Assembly (NCBI GenBank): GCA_021647715.1
Contig: JAKIUE010000005.1
Location: 1-43,825, forward strand
Direction: 5' to 3'
Source: Sulfurovum sp.
GTDB lineage: Bacteria > Campylobacterota > Campylobacteria > Campylobacterales > Sulfurovaceae
Length of the DNA stretch: 43,825 nt
Shown here: one piece after another, positions 25,482-34,526 of the stretch
Layout: each line of letters opens with the position of its first letter
How positions within the stretch are numbered: the first letter of the stretch is position 1
Translations under genes and position numbers: made by a program
The notes under the pieces: generated by a model
The model's database searches: none
What the model was told of the DNA's origin: nothing
The model's input: only the letters and a program-made list of their open reading frames with translations

Positions 25482-26255
25482 TCAAAGAAAGGCTAAAAGT
25501 GAAGCTGTGACTGCAACATTAAGTGATTCAACACCTCTTTGCATCGGGATGCTTATACTTTTATCACACATACGTTCTACTTCCTTACTCACGCCTTCAC
25601 TCTCATTACCCAAAACAAAGATTGTTTTCTTAGGATAAGTTTCGTCTTTATAACTTGATTTAGCATGCGAAGAAAGCGTATAAATCTCTGTATCGTTTTC
25701 TCTAAATGATTTCAGTGTCTCTTGAAGATTGCTTGTTTTGATGATGGGCATCTTAAATAGTGTCCCCACACTGGCTTTGATGACCAGTGGACTTATCTGT
25801 GCAGCCCCTTTTGTAGGAAGGATAATGGCATCTATATTACCCGCTGCACAAGAGCGTATAATCATGCCTAAATTTTGAGGATTAGTGATACCATCTAATG
25901 CTATGATACGGTATGTTTTATGCTTGTTTTTAAAACTTTTTTCATCACCAAAATGCTCTAGTACAATGTCAAGTGCCACCCCTTGGTCTTGTTTGGCATT
26001 TTTAGAAATGCGTGAGAGAGACTGTTTGTCATGGTATGCTACCTCTATGCCTCGCCTTTTGGCTATGGCTTTCATCTCTTCAAGTACCTTGGCATCTTTG
26101 TTGGACTTGGAGAGGTGTAATTTATGAATAACTACCACTTCATCTTCAAGTGCTTCTTTAACAGCATTGCGTCCATAGATTGTCAGTACCTTATCAAAAA
26201 ATGCTTTTTTAGCCAAATAATCTGGAGAGTCATTAAAAGAAGTTTTTTGCATCAT
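25482..26255 (-). CDS. TrmH/RlmB-family RNA 2'-O-methyltransferase
   Basis: 257 aa. N-terminal substrate-binding domain (GRNAVKEALEDE), then a SpoU SPOUT domain with ALDGITNPQNLGMIIRSC, VLGNESEGVS and the knot motif IPMQRGVESLNVAVTASLLAF. A 23S rRNA Gm2251 methylase (RlmB) or a tRNA Gm18 enzyme is possible; the N-terminal domain favours RlmB-like. 37 nt upstream of the small repeat protein gene. Confidence 0.87.
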   Translation of the reverse strand: MMQKTSFNDSPDYLAKKAFFDKVLTIYGRNAVKEALEDEVVVIHKLHLSKSNKDAKVLEEMKAIAKRRGIEVAYHDKQSLSRISKNAKQDQGVALDIVLEHFGDEKSFKNKHKTYRIIALDGITNPQNLGMIIRSCAAGNIDAIILPTKGAAQISPLVIKASVGTLFKMPIIKTSNLQETLKSFRENDTEIYTLSSHAKSSYKDETYPKKTIFVLGNESEGVSKEVERMCDKSISIPMQRGVESLNVAVTASLLAFL

Positions 26256-26305
26256 TATGCCTTGTTTTCTCGTATTTTAACACAATTAATGGTTACAATA
26301 ACACT

Positions 26306-27385
26306 ATGATAAAAGTATTGTTTAAAACATTTATACTCATAGTTGTGATACTCAGTGGTACTCTCCTCTACCAAAAACACACCTATGCTTACCATACACT
26401 AGCTCAGATTGACCCCTTACCACAGACAAAAGCACTCATAAAAGCGTCTCACTATGCAGATGCACATGTGTATCTACAATACTTTATGGCATTTGACTAT
26501 GTCAAAAAGAATCCTGATGCTATCAGACTACTTCATCAGATAAAAAGCAAACGTGACTCCATATCCTATCAATCAGACAAAGTTTTAGAGGGTATTGCTA
26601 CAGGTAAAAGTGATGAAGTTCTGGGTCAAGCTTCTGCGATAGGTTCAGACTTTTTTCTTATAGGAGATCTAAGAGATTTAGCCATAGAAGCGACACACTA
26701 CTTTAAAGATGAAGAGGTAGATTCTTTTTTAGTGGCACTCTCAAGTGTAGGACTTGTAGCCACTGCAGGCACACTTTTTTCTGGGGGAAGTACTGGTGTG
26801 GTCAAAGCAGGGGTATCGGTACTTAAATTGGCACAAAAAAGTAAGTGTATTCCTCCTTGGCTTCATGGCTTTATAGTCAAACAAAGCAAGCAGATACGTA
26901 AGCATCACACTATAGCTTCCCTCACCCCACTCTTTAACACACTTCAAACGCTACAAAAACAGACAGGACTCAGACAAACACTGAAACTACTCTCAACAAG
27001 CACATCACTTAAGGGTCTTCAAAAACTGATTAAACTTAGCCATCATTATGGTAAAGATACAGCCATGCTCCTGAAACTTTCAGATAAACAAATACTTAAA
27101 CACGCAAACAGATTTAAACAGGTAAATACCAAGACCATTAAGCTAGCATCTTCTTATGGGAGTAATGGATTTACACATCTTTTAAAAGGAGGAGAAAAAA
27201 ACTTCTTAAAGACAACACTACGTCTTAAATCTTATAGTAAAGTCGGCTATAAAGGTGACGCATGGAAAATCTTTCTTACGCTTATGAAGTCTCTTAATGA
27301 CAAACTATTACTACTTGTGATGTCAGTGGGGTTTCTTTTTCTTTTGCCTTGGAGAGGTATCATTAATTACTCCCACGACGAATAG
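26306..27385 (+). CDS. Membrane protein of unknown function, 3' end altered by a foldback element
   Basis: 359 aa. N-terminal membrane segment (about 5-22), a long helical, mostly soluble region with possible hydrophobic hairpin around 143-175, and a C-terminal membrane segment (about 334-351). Not recognised. The last five residues (YSHDE) and the TAG are supplied by the inverted repeat of the element at 27366-27636; without it, one TA would restore TAA right after ...GIIN. Divergent from the methyltransferase gene. No clear ribosome binding site. Confidence 0.7.
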   Translation: MIKVLFKTFILIVVILSGTLLYQKHTYAYHTLAQIDPLPQTKALIKASHYADAHVYLQYFMAFDYVKKNPDAIRLLHQIKSKRDSISYQSDKVLEGIATGKSDEVLGQASAIGSDFFLIGDLRDLAIEATHYFKDEEVDSFLVALSSVGLVATAGTLFSGGSTGVVKAGVSVLKLAQKSKCIPPWLHGFIVKQSKQIRKHHTIASLTPLFNTLQTLQKQTGLRQTLKLLSTSTSLKGLQKLIKLSHHYGKDTAMLLKLSDKQILKHANRFKQVNTKTIKLASSYGSNGFTHLLKGGEKNFLKTTLRLKSYSKVGYKGDAWKIFLTLMKSLNDKLLLLVMSVGFLFLLPWRGIINYSHDE

Positions 27386-27636
27386 TCCGAATCTTTGATG
27401 CTGTGATTTTGCTCATAGACAAGGCAGATTTTCGTAGGACTAGCCGTAGCTAATTCAAGAAAATCTAACGAAGCTCTATGGGCAAAAGCACTGCACCCTT
27501 CGGGGAGAACGATAAGAGGCAATCTACAAGCAGATAAATATTTGAATTCCCTACGGGGAGTCCTACATATTTCTCTACTCACATCTTACCTCTTCTCGTT
27601 CTCTCAAAGTTTCGGACTATTTGCCGTGGGAGTAAT
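27366..27636. mobile_element. 271-bp MITE-like foldback element
   Basis: Terminal inverted repeats at 27366-27391 and 27611-27636 match at 24 of 26 positions (ATTACTCCCACGRCRAATAG type). Taking CTCCC...GGGAG as the ends, the flanks are TA on both sides (27368-27369 and 27633-27634), as in IS630/Tc1-type insertions. Inside, TTTTGCTCATAG pairs with CTATGGGCAAAA and AGATTTTC with GAAAATCT (27407-27487), and 27434-27449 pairs with 27551-27566 at 14 of 16. No transposase. It overlaps the stop of the upstream gene and fills the gap to the asparaginase gene. Confidence 0.7.
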
Positions 27637-27690
27637 AAATACCTCTAAAACTTTCATAGCTATTTGGGTAAAATAATCTTTATGAACACT

Positions 27691-28179
27691 ATGAAAAAAA
27701 TATGTATTATTAACACAGGTGGTACTTTTAACAAGATATATAATCCTATAAATGGCTCTCTAGAGATAGATACAGAATATAGGGCTCTTAAAAGTATTGC
27801 CAAGAGATGGATGTGTCATTTTGATATCAAAAGTATTATAAACAAAGATAGTCTAGAGATGACAGATGAAGACAGAGATATACTGTTAGAAACCACAAAA
27901 GAGACTTCTGCTTCACATATCATCATCATCCATGGCACAGATACAATGCATGTAAGTGCATCCTACCTAGCCCAAGCAAAACTTGAAAAGTACATCATCT
28001 TTACAGGTGCTATGGTACCATACAGCATTGACCCCACAGAAGCCACGGCAAATCTCGCTTCTGCTTATGGATATCTGATGGCTTTAGACAAAGATGGTGT
28101 TTATATTGCTATGAATGGAGTGTTTGGTTCTTTTAATAAAGTCAAAAAAGACAGAGTAAAAGGCTATTTTACTCACTAG
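27691..28179 (+). CDS. Single-domain asparaginase family protein
   Basis: 162 aa from the ATG at 27691 (MKKICIINTGGT); an ATG at 27682 and a TTG at 27664 are alternatives, none with a good ribosome binding site. It equals only the N-terminal domain of L-asparaginase: Thr12 in NTGGTFNK, Tyr17, Thr83-Asp84 in HGTDTM and a Lys near NKVKKDR, i.e. the catalytic set. The C-terminal domain, which completes the dimeric active site in classic enzymes, is missing. Such short forms recur in Campylobacterota, so it need not be truncated. Activity uncertain. Confidence 0.78.
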   Translation: MKKICIINTGGTFNKIYNPINGSLEIDTEYRALKSIAKRWMCHFDIKSIINKDSLEMTDEDRDILLETTKETSASHIIIIHGTDTMHVSASYLAQAKLEKYIIFTGAMVPYSIDPTEATANLASAYGYLMALDKDGVYIAMNGVFGSFNKVKKDRVKGYFTH

Positions 28180-28182
28180 ATT

Positions 28183-29217
28183 TTATCTATGATTCTCCAC
28201 AGTAGGTGGTACATTCTCTCCTGAAGCCTGCAATTTTAAAGCTTCTGGAAACTCCTTGTAGTGTGTACGCACGGCATTAGCCAAACGTTTTTTGACTGTG
28301 GGCGTTACATTGACTATCTTCCCTTCTGGTAAAGCATCAAGGATACGTAGTAGAAGTCTCTCTTGGGGGTGAGGCATTAAATCTAGCCAGCTGTAAAGTA
28401 GTGGTTTATTGATGTGTGAGGGGATAGACCCCATAATCCCTACATCATTTTGATCATGAACGAGCAGACCTGATGTGGTACCCCTATCAAGGGTAAGTAC
28501 TTGAAAAAGATAGAGTGTATGATAGTCTATTTGTGTCATTTTTTCTTCTTCTGTGTAGGTGTTCTCTTTTTCTAACATACTGCTTACTATAGATATATAG
28601 CTATCTATAATAGTGCTACCCATCTTTTGTGCATAAGTGCTATCTTCATAGAAATCATCTCTGTTGAAATTTTCAAGATAGAAGTGGCTTACCCCTCGTG
28701 TTCGATTTAACACAGGGATATTAAAATATCTCTCTCCTTGTGCTTTGGCCTCTTCATAAAAATCACCAGATGCGTTCTGAAGTGCAGTGTCAAATTGATT
28801 TTGCAAATCATCATTTTGTAGACTTGGGTTCAAGTCGCCCATAATACGCCAATATCCTTTACCCTCACGCATCTGTGTCCATGAAATATGCATATGCATA
28901 GAAGGAGCATGTGGGTTTTGTGGATGAATAATAGTAGATATGGCTGTAGCTGAAGAGAGTTTTTTACTCTTATCTTCATCGTAATGCACTTGAGATACAT
29001 TGACTGAAGCACTATTAAAGAGACTTTCATCTGTGGATTCATAGCGTACGCCTCCGCCATGTAAACCCTCATCTCGTTCCCACTCTACTGCTTCAAAGTG
29101 ACCTGCTTTGCCAAAGCTATCACTTAAAGTATTTAGTTTCTCTACAAAATACGCTTGCAATGTTTCTACCAAATGCAAAGCTTCTTTCGCTTCTTTTGAT
29201 TGAGCAGGAATTCTCAT
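28183..29217 (-). CDS. hemF: Oxygen-dependent coproporphyrinogen III oxidase
   Basis: 344 aa. HemF motifs: WERDEGLHGGGVRY, ISTIIHPQNPHAPSMHMHIS, YWRIMGDLNPS and the C-terminal SGLLVHDQNDVGIMGSIPS with RGTTSG. Converts coproporphyrinogen III to protoporphyrinogen IX using O2. An aerobic enzyme in a Campylobacterote implies growth at least under microaerobic conditions. Convergent with the asparaginase gene, 3 nt apart. Confidence 0.92.
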   Translation of the reverse strand: MRIPAQSKEAKEALHLVETLQAYFVEKLNTLSDSFGKAGHFEAVEWERDEGLHGGGVRYESTDESLFNSASVNVSQVHYDEDKSKKLSSATAISTIIHPQNPHAPSMHMHISWTQMREGKGYWRIMGDLNPSLQNDDLQNQFDTALQNASGDFYEEAKAQGERYFNIPVLNRTRGVSHFYLENFNRDDFYEDSTYAQKMGSTIIDSYISIVSSMLEKENTYTEEEKMTQIDYHTLYLFQVLTLDRGTTSGLLVHDQNDVGIMGSIPSHINKPLLYSWLDLMPHPQERLLLRILDALPEGKIVNVTPTVKKRLANAVRTHYKEFPEALKLQASGENVPPTVENHR

Positions 29218-29315
29218 CTTTTTTCCTTATATTTGTCTAAAAAAGTATAGCATATCAAAGTAATATTTATACTATGTTAGATACAATGATATTTATAAAT
29301 AGAAAAAGGCAAATG

Positions 29316-29663
29316 ATGAAATATAAAATATTATTGGCGATGTTCGCAGCCCTCATCTACACAGGTTGTAGTTCTAAAAATACACCAAAAGTTGACCAAG
29401 TTATCTATGAGCAACCAACTCCAGCAAAAGAAGCAAGATTTCATCCTACTATGGTAAAAGTTGCTATGAGTACTAAAGATAATGCAAACTACAACAGAAT
29501 GTCACTCGATACCCCAGAAAAAAAGACATGGTTTAAAGGTTTAATGTATAGACTGTGGGACAGACAAATTACACGTAGTCAGTTTATTGCTGAAGGTCTA
29601 AGTAAATATCCTAAACATCGCTATGAATTTCAGTATATTGCTAATGGGTTTCAAAGGTTTTAA
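29316..29663 (+). CDS. Small lipoprotein of unknown function
   Basis: 115 aa from ATG 29316, with AAGG 6 nt upstream; longer in-frame starts (29274, 29313) fit less well. MKYKILLAMFAALIYTGC is a lipoprotein signal with lipobox Cys18. The mature part (about 97 aa) is basic with aromatic residues and not recognised. Its stop abuts the queC stop on the other strand. Confidence 0.72.
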   Translation: MKYKILLAMFAALIYTGCSSKNTPKVDQVIYEQPTPAKEARFHPTMVKVAMSTKDNANYNRMSLDTPEKKTWFKGLMYRLWDRQITRSQFIAEGLSKYPKHRYEFQYIANGFQRF

Positions 29664-30329
29664 TCACTTTTTATAAGGAAGTGGATCTATACTCCCTGCT
29701 TCTTCAAACCCTTTAAGCCTCAACCTACAAGAATCACATACCCCACAAGCCTTCTCTTCTTCTTTATAACAAGACCAAGTATGTTCAAGTGGCACACCTA
29801 ATTCCAATGATTTTTGTACTATCTCACTCTTTTTCAAAGCAACCAATGGCATCTTTATTTCTAAGCTTGTTTCATCTTTAGTTCCAAGATTTATAGCCTT
29901 TTGCATTTGTAGTATATAACTCTCACGACAATCAGGATAGCCAGAACTATCTTCTTCTACCACACCTATAAACAAAGCCTCTGCCTCATATTTCTCGGCG
30001 ATAGCCGCTGCAATAGAGAGAAATATACCATTTCTAAAAGGTACATAGGTCACAGGCACACCCTCTTCTATGCCATCAGTAGGGACTTCTATGCTTTTGT
30101 CTGTAAGTGCAGATGCACCTATGTGTTCAAAAAATGGTAAATCAATCTCATAGTTTTTGACTGCACCCACTGAACTAGCTACTTGACGAAAGCATGAGAG
30201 TTCTTTTGTCTGTGTTCTTTGCCCATAGTTAAAATGTACTGCTATAATTCCATACCCTTGATTTTCTGCTATTTTAGCACTCAAAGCACTATCCATACCT
30301 CCAGAGATAATACATACAGCTTTTTTCAT
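29664..30329 (-). CDS. queC: 7-cyano-7-deazaguanine synthase QueC
   Basis: 221 aa. PP-loop SGGMDSALSA at the N-terminus, HFNYGQRTQTKEL, VPFRNGIFLSIAAA and the zinc site with C-Y-K...CGVCDSC near the C-terminus. Makes preQ0 from 7-carboxy-7-deazaguanine in queuosine synthesis. Single gene here. Confidence 0.94.
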   Translation of the reverse strand: MKKAVCIISGGMDSALSAKIAENQGYGIIAVHFNYGQRTQTKELSCFRQVASSVGAVKNYEIDLPFFEHIGASALTDKSIEVPTDGIEEGVPVTYVPFRNGIFLSIAAAIAEKYEAEALFIGVVEEDSSGYPDCRESYILQMQKAINLGTKDETSLEIKMPLVALKKSEIVQKSLELGVPLEHTWSCYKEEEKACGVCDSCRLRLKGFEEAGSIDPLPYKK

Positions 30330-30381
30330 AATGATCCTTTACTTTACTGCCATTTTACCAATATTTGGGTAAACTTCGTGC

Positions 30382-30819
30382 ATGATAGATTTAGATAATC
30401 AAACAGACTTAGAGGTGAACCTCTCTGCTTTAGAAAAAATTTATGCTTCACTCACCACAGCAGAAGTAGAACTTCTCATTGTCAGCGATGATACGATGCA
30501 AAGTATGAATAAAAAGCATAGAGATAAACTCTGTAGTACAGATGTACTCTCTTTTCCTATGGATAGTTCTTTTACACCAGAAAGTATATTGGGTTTTCCC
30601 TTAGGCAGTATTGTCATCTCTGCATCGTTTGTAAAAGAGAAAGCAAAAACCTTAGAGCATAACATACAAGATGAGCTCTCACTACTCTTTATTCACGGTA
30701 TGTTGCACCTACTTGGCTTTGACCATGAAAAAGACTCTGGAGAGATGCGAGAAAAGGAAGAAGCACTCATAAAAAAGTTTGATTTACCTAAAAGTCTAAT
30801 TGTAAGAACAGGAGAATAA
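30382..30819 (+). CDS. ybeY: Endoribonuclease YbeY
   Basis: 145 aa. Zinc motif HGMLHLLGFDH and the preceding DVLSFPMD are diagnostic. Acts in 16S rRNA maturation and ribosome quality control. No strong ribosome binding site before the ATG. 4 nt upstream of the antiporter gene and probably co-transcribed. Confidence 0.94.
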   Translation: MIDLDNQTDLEVNLSALEKIYASLTTAEVELLIVSDDTMQSMNKKHRDKLCSTDVLSFPMDSSFTPESILGFPLGSIVISASFVKEKAKTLEHNIQDELSLLFIHGMLHLLGFDHEKDSGEMREKEEALIKKFDLPKSLIVRTGE

Positions 30820-30823
30820 AAAA

Positions 30824-31756
30824 ATGGATTTCATCATATTTATCGTTGCTATGGGTGTACTCATCTGGGGTGCAGATGTACTTATAAACCAAAGTGAGCG
30901 TATTGCCTTGGAGTTTAAAATTCCAGAGTTTATTATAGGGGCAACACTGATTGCCTTAGGTACATCACTACCAGAGATGGCAGCGAGTATCGCTGCATCA
31001 TATAATGGTAGTCCAGAAATTGCTGTGGCAAATGTCATAGGGAGTAATATACTCAATATCACACTTGTACTTGCCACAGTCTTTCTTATAGCCAAACAGA
31101 TAAACCCTAACCGTGATTTTTTTTCTAAAGACAGTACCTGGGCACTGATACCTGTCTTTGTTTTTATTCTTATGAGTATTGATGGTGTTATCTCACGCTT
31201 TGATGCGATGCTACTTCTTTTACTCATGGGAGCTTACCTCATGTTCTTACTAAACGATGCGAGAAGTATGCTTGAAGATGAGATAGAAGCAGAAGAGAGT
31301 GAGCCTTTTTCTTGGTCAACAATTGCCCCAATGCTTTTGCTAGGCTTGATACTGGTCATAGTAGGAGCACACTTTACTATAGAGAGTGCATCTTCTATAG
31401 CAAAAAGTTTTGGTATCTCTGAATGGGTGATTGGTATTATTATGATCTCTTTAGGTACTTCTTTACCAGAACTAACTGTTAGTGTAACAGCAGCACTTAA
31501 AGGCAAAGTAGACATGGCTATAGGAAATATCATAGGCTCAAACATGGCAAATACCACTGTTGTCCTTGGTGCAGCTGCACTGGTTCAGCCCATAACTTTC
31601 AATCCTACATCTTACATTTTTGATATTGCTACTATGCTTGTAGCAACACTTATCTTAGTATTTATCACTGCAAATAAGCTTTACAGTAAACCAGCAGGTA
31701 TCAGCCTTATTATTATATTAGGCCTCTTTTTGAATAATACTTTACAGCAAATGTAG
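30824..31756 (+). CDS. CaCA-family calcium/sodium antiporter (YrbG-like)
   Basis: 310 aa, about ten membrane segments in two inverted repeats. Each repeat has the alpha motif: GTSLPEMAASIAA plus GSNILNITLV, and GTSLPELTVSVTAA plus GSNMANTTVV. Inner-membrane exchanger of Na+ or H+ for Ca2+ by family. GGAG 9 nt before the ATG. Its stop abuts the mrdA stop. Confidence 0.9.
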   Translation: MDFIIFIVAMGVLIWGADVLINQSERIALEFKIPEFIIGATLIALGTSLPEMAASIAASYNGSPEIAVANVIGSNILNITLVLATVFLIAKQINPNRDFFSKDSTWALIPVFVFILMSIDGVISRFDAMLLLLLMGAYLMFLLNDARSMLEDEIEAEESEPFSWSTIAPMLLLGLILVIVGAHFTIESASSIAKSFGISEWVIGIIMISLGTSLPELTVSVTAALKGKVDMAIGNIIGSNMANTTVVLGAAALVQPITFNPTSYIFDIATMLVATLILVFITANKLYSKPAGISLIIILGLFLNNTLQQM

Positions 31757-33595
31757 TTACTTCTGTGTAATATTCATCTTTAGTTTACTTTTCTTTTTTT
31801 CCTTTATTCTAGGAAAATAATTGTTTTTGTAAAGCCATTTATAGATATCTGCAGCAATAGGACCTGCTGTACTTCCTCCATGCCCACCATGTTCTACAAG
31901 TACAGTGACTACATACTTTGGATCATCATATGGTGCATACGTTGTAATCCACGCATGTGAACGATGATAATACGCTAATTCATGTTCTTTGAGTCTTACT
32001 TTTGTAGACTGAGGTATGGAAGTTACTTGTGAAGTTCCTGTCTTTCCTGCTACTTTTATAGGAAGTTTATGCATGGTCCTATATCCCGTACCCCCTCTGA
32101 CATTACATACATCATACATACCTAGCTGAACATCTGACAAATGTTTTTTATTGAAAGGAATATGCTTTATCATTCTTGGTGTATGTTTACCATCAATGAC
32201 ACGTGCAACATGAGGAGTAACAAGCTTAGATGTTGCCATAAGTACAGTATACCTCGCAACTTGCAATGGTGTTACAGAGGTATAGCCTTGTCCAATAGCA
32301 GAAATAACTGTTTCTCCCATGTACCATGGTTGTTTATAACGTTTCATTTTCCACTGTTTATCAGGTATAATTCCATTGTATTCTCTAGGTAAATCTACCC
32401 CAGTTTTCACACCTAATCCAAAAGAACGTAAATGTTTAGCCATAGCATCAATACCTACTTTTAAACTTTTATTATAATAATAGACATCACAGCTTTCTCG
32501 TATTGACTTACGTAGTCTTACTTTCCCATGTCCCCACCTTGACCAACATCTAAATTTGTGTTTACTTCTACCTAAGGTAATATGACCATTACAGACCTCT
32601 TTTGTATCTAGGACACCTTCTAGTGAATTTGAAAATGCTAATGCCATACCCATTTTTATCGTTGAACCTGGGGGATAAGTACCATGTATTATTTTATTAG
32701 AGAATGGTTTGTCTACATCATCTTGTAGCGCTTTCCAATCTTTTTGACTAATCCCACCAACAAAAAGGTTGGGATCATACGCGGGATAACTTACAGCGGA
32801 GAGAATCTCTCCATTGGTACGCATTACTACCACAACCCCTGTTTGATTTGCTTCTTTAAAACGCTCATAAATTATTTGCTGCAGATCTATATCAATATTG
32901 AGTTGTAAGTTTTTATTATCTACTGGTAATTTTTTTTCTATCATATCTATCGCTTTGTTTCTTGCATTCACTTTTGATACTTGGTATCCTAAATCTCCTT
33001 TAAGCACCTCATTATAGTATTTTTCTAAACCCGTTTTACCAATGCTACCTACAGTATTCACTACTTTATCATTTGCATTTTCTTTTGCATTTGAACGTCC
33101 TGTATAGCCTACAATATGTGCTATATACTTACCATAAGGATAGTATCTTTTAGTCTCCGCATCAATTTTAAGTTCTTTATGTAAACTCAATTCTGAATAT
33201 TCACTCATCATCTGTGCATAATGAATGAAATCTACAACTTTAATATAATTATGATTATAGGGTGAATTGAATTTCTTATATACCTTAAGCATAATTGACT
33301 TATTTAAATCTGGAAATTTTACTACAAGCCTATCGATGATAGTATTTAATTTTTGACTCGTAGACTTTAAATGTGGTTGGATAGATACAGAAAAACCTAT
33401 TTGATTCATTGCAAGTAACTGTCCATTGATATCAGAAATCTCTCCTCTTACTGGTTTGATAAACTGTTTTCTCTCTATATTTTCTTTTGCTAATTCTTCA
33501 TAATAAAAATTTGATTTAATACTTACATGATACAGTCGTCCTATCATACCTATCCAGAAGAGTATAAATATAAGAATAATCAGTCTATATCTCAT
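31757..33595 (-). CDS. mrdA: Penicillin-binding protein 2 (elongation transpeptidase)
   Basis: 612 aa. One N-terminal membrane segment, PBP dimer domain (about 45-215), transpeptidase with Ser311-Thr-Ile-Lys314, the SCD triad at 368-370 and KTG at 518-520. Cross-links peptidoglycan with RodA/MreBC for side-wall growth. Start overlaps the upstream membrane gene by 4 nt (ATGA). Last gene of the long envelope cluster. Confidence 0.94.
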   Translation of the reverse strand: MRYRLIILIFILFWIGMIGRLYHVSIKSNFYYEELAKENIERKQFIKPVRGEISDINGQLLAMNQIGFSVSIQPHLKSTSQKLNTIIDRLVVKFPDLNKSIMLKVYKKFNSPYNHNYIKVVDFIHYAQMMSEYSELSLHKELKIDAETKRYYPYGKYIAHIVGYTGRSNAKENANDKVVNTVGSIGKTGLEKYYNEVLKGDLGYQVSKVNARNKAIDMIEKKLPVDNKNLQLNIDIDLQQIIYERFKEANQTGVVVVMRTNGEILSAVSYPAYDPNLFVGGISQKDWKALQDDVDKPFSNKIIHGTYPPGSTIKMGMALAFSNSLEGVLDTKEVCNGHITLGRSKHKFRCWSRWGHGKVRLRKSIRESCDVYYYNKSLKVGIDAMAKHLRSFGLGVKTGVDLPREYNGIIPDKQWKMKRYKQPWYMGETVISAIGQGYTSVTPLQVARYTVLMATSKLVTPHVARVIDGKHTPRMIKHIPFNKKHLSDVQLGMYDVCNVRGGTGYRTMHKLPIKVAGKTGTSQVTSIPQSTKVRLKEHELAYYHRSHAWITTYAPYDDPKYVVTVLVEHGGHGGSTAGPIAADIYKWLYKNNYFPRIKEKKKSKLKMNITQK

Positions 33596-34056
33596 AAAAC
33601 CATCACTACTAACATATCGATAATAAGAGAATAAGCCAATATTTTATCTAACATGATACTGCTTGATTGAAAAATAAAATCATAACCAATAAGAGATCCT
33701 AAGTAGACTAAATCTAAAAGAAGTACAAGCATCATTTTTATACATATTTTACACCTCTTCACTTGTGCTAGTTTAGTATAAAATACTGCATAGACTACAA
33801 GAGAAGAAAGTAACATCAGAAAAAAAGGTAAAGATAGATTTACTTCTAGGTTTATCAAATAAACCATTGATAACAGTACATAATGCCATTTACCTTGCTC
33901 TACCCCTAAAATAAATACATAACCTACAATACCAATAAAAAGTGGTAAAAACACATAAATAGAAATAAGCATAGGATAAAAGAGTGTAAATGTACCTATG
34001 AGAAACCATATAAAAATAGGATATATAAGTCTTATAGATGTGTTCATTGTTAGCAT
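33592..34056 (-). CDS. Small integral membrane protein, MreD-like by position
   Basis: 154 aa, about five membrane segments. Sequence not clearly recognised. Its place directly before mrdA with a 4-nt overlap is that of MreD in many bacteria, and size and topology agree, so a role in the elongation complex is inferred. ATG at 34047 is an alternative start. Confidence 0.65.
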   Translation of the reverse strand: MLTMNTSIRLIYPIFIWFLIGTFTLFYPMLISIYVFLPLFIGIVGYVFILGVEQGKWHYVLLSMVYLINLEVNLSLPFFLMLLSSLVVYAVFYTKLAQVKRCKICIKMMLVLLLDLVYLGSLIGYDFIFQSSSIMLDKILAYSLIIDMLVVMVL

Positions 34057-34061
34057 GTTTT

Positions 34062-34526
34062 TTATGCCACTTTATAGACTAAAGCAATTTCATTACATAC
34101 TGGAAAATGGATACATTTAATACAGTCTGCCCATATTTTATGTTCAGGTATCTCTTCCTTGTTCATCGCAATAAAACCTAACTTTTCAAAAAAGAGAGGT
34201 AAATATGTTAAAACAAGTACATCTTCTTCTACCCCTAATTCATTAGCCTCATTAAGGGTAAACTTTACTATAGATTCACCTATTTTCTTACCTCTGTATT
34301 CTGAATCTACAATAAGACTTCTTATCTCTGCCAATCTATTTGAGTGAACATGTAAGGCAGCATAACCAACAATTTTTTCATTCTCTTTTGCCAGGACATA
34401 AGAGCGAATATTTGTTGCAACTTCATCATCTGTACGATCTAAAATAATTCCATCTTTTATTTCCTGTTTTACAAGTACCTGCATTTGAGGTATATCCTCT
34501 AACACAGCTTTTACAAGTTTTATCAC
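34062..34526 (-). CDS. GNAT N-acetyltransferase, N-acetylglutamate-synthase-like
   Basis: 154 aa. GNAT core with IRSLIVDSEYRGKKIGESIV (acetyl-CoA pyrophosphate loop) and the C-terminal FFEKLGF, HKIWADCIKCIHFPVCNE pattern found in short NAGS-type enzymes. These acetylate glutamate for arginine synthesis; a different amine substrate cannot be ruled out. Overlaps engB by 4 nt. Confidence 0.8.
   Translation of the reverse strand: MIKLVKAVLEDIPQMQVLVKQEIKDGIILDRTDDEVATNIRSYVLAKENEKIVGYAALHVHSNRLAEIRSLIVDSEYRGKKIGESIVKFTLNEANELGVEEDVLVLTYLPLFFEKLGFIAMNKEEIPEHKIWADCIKCIHFPVCNEIALVYKVA

Noticed and set aside
27367-27582. 71-aa minus-strand frame inside the foldback element as a gene
   Set aside because: It follows the palindrome, has no ribosome binding site or family match; better explained as element structure.
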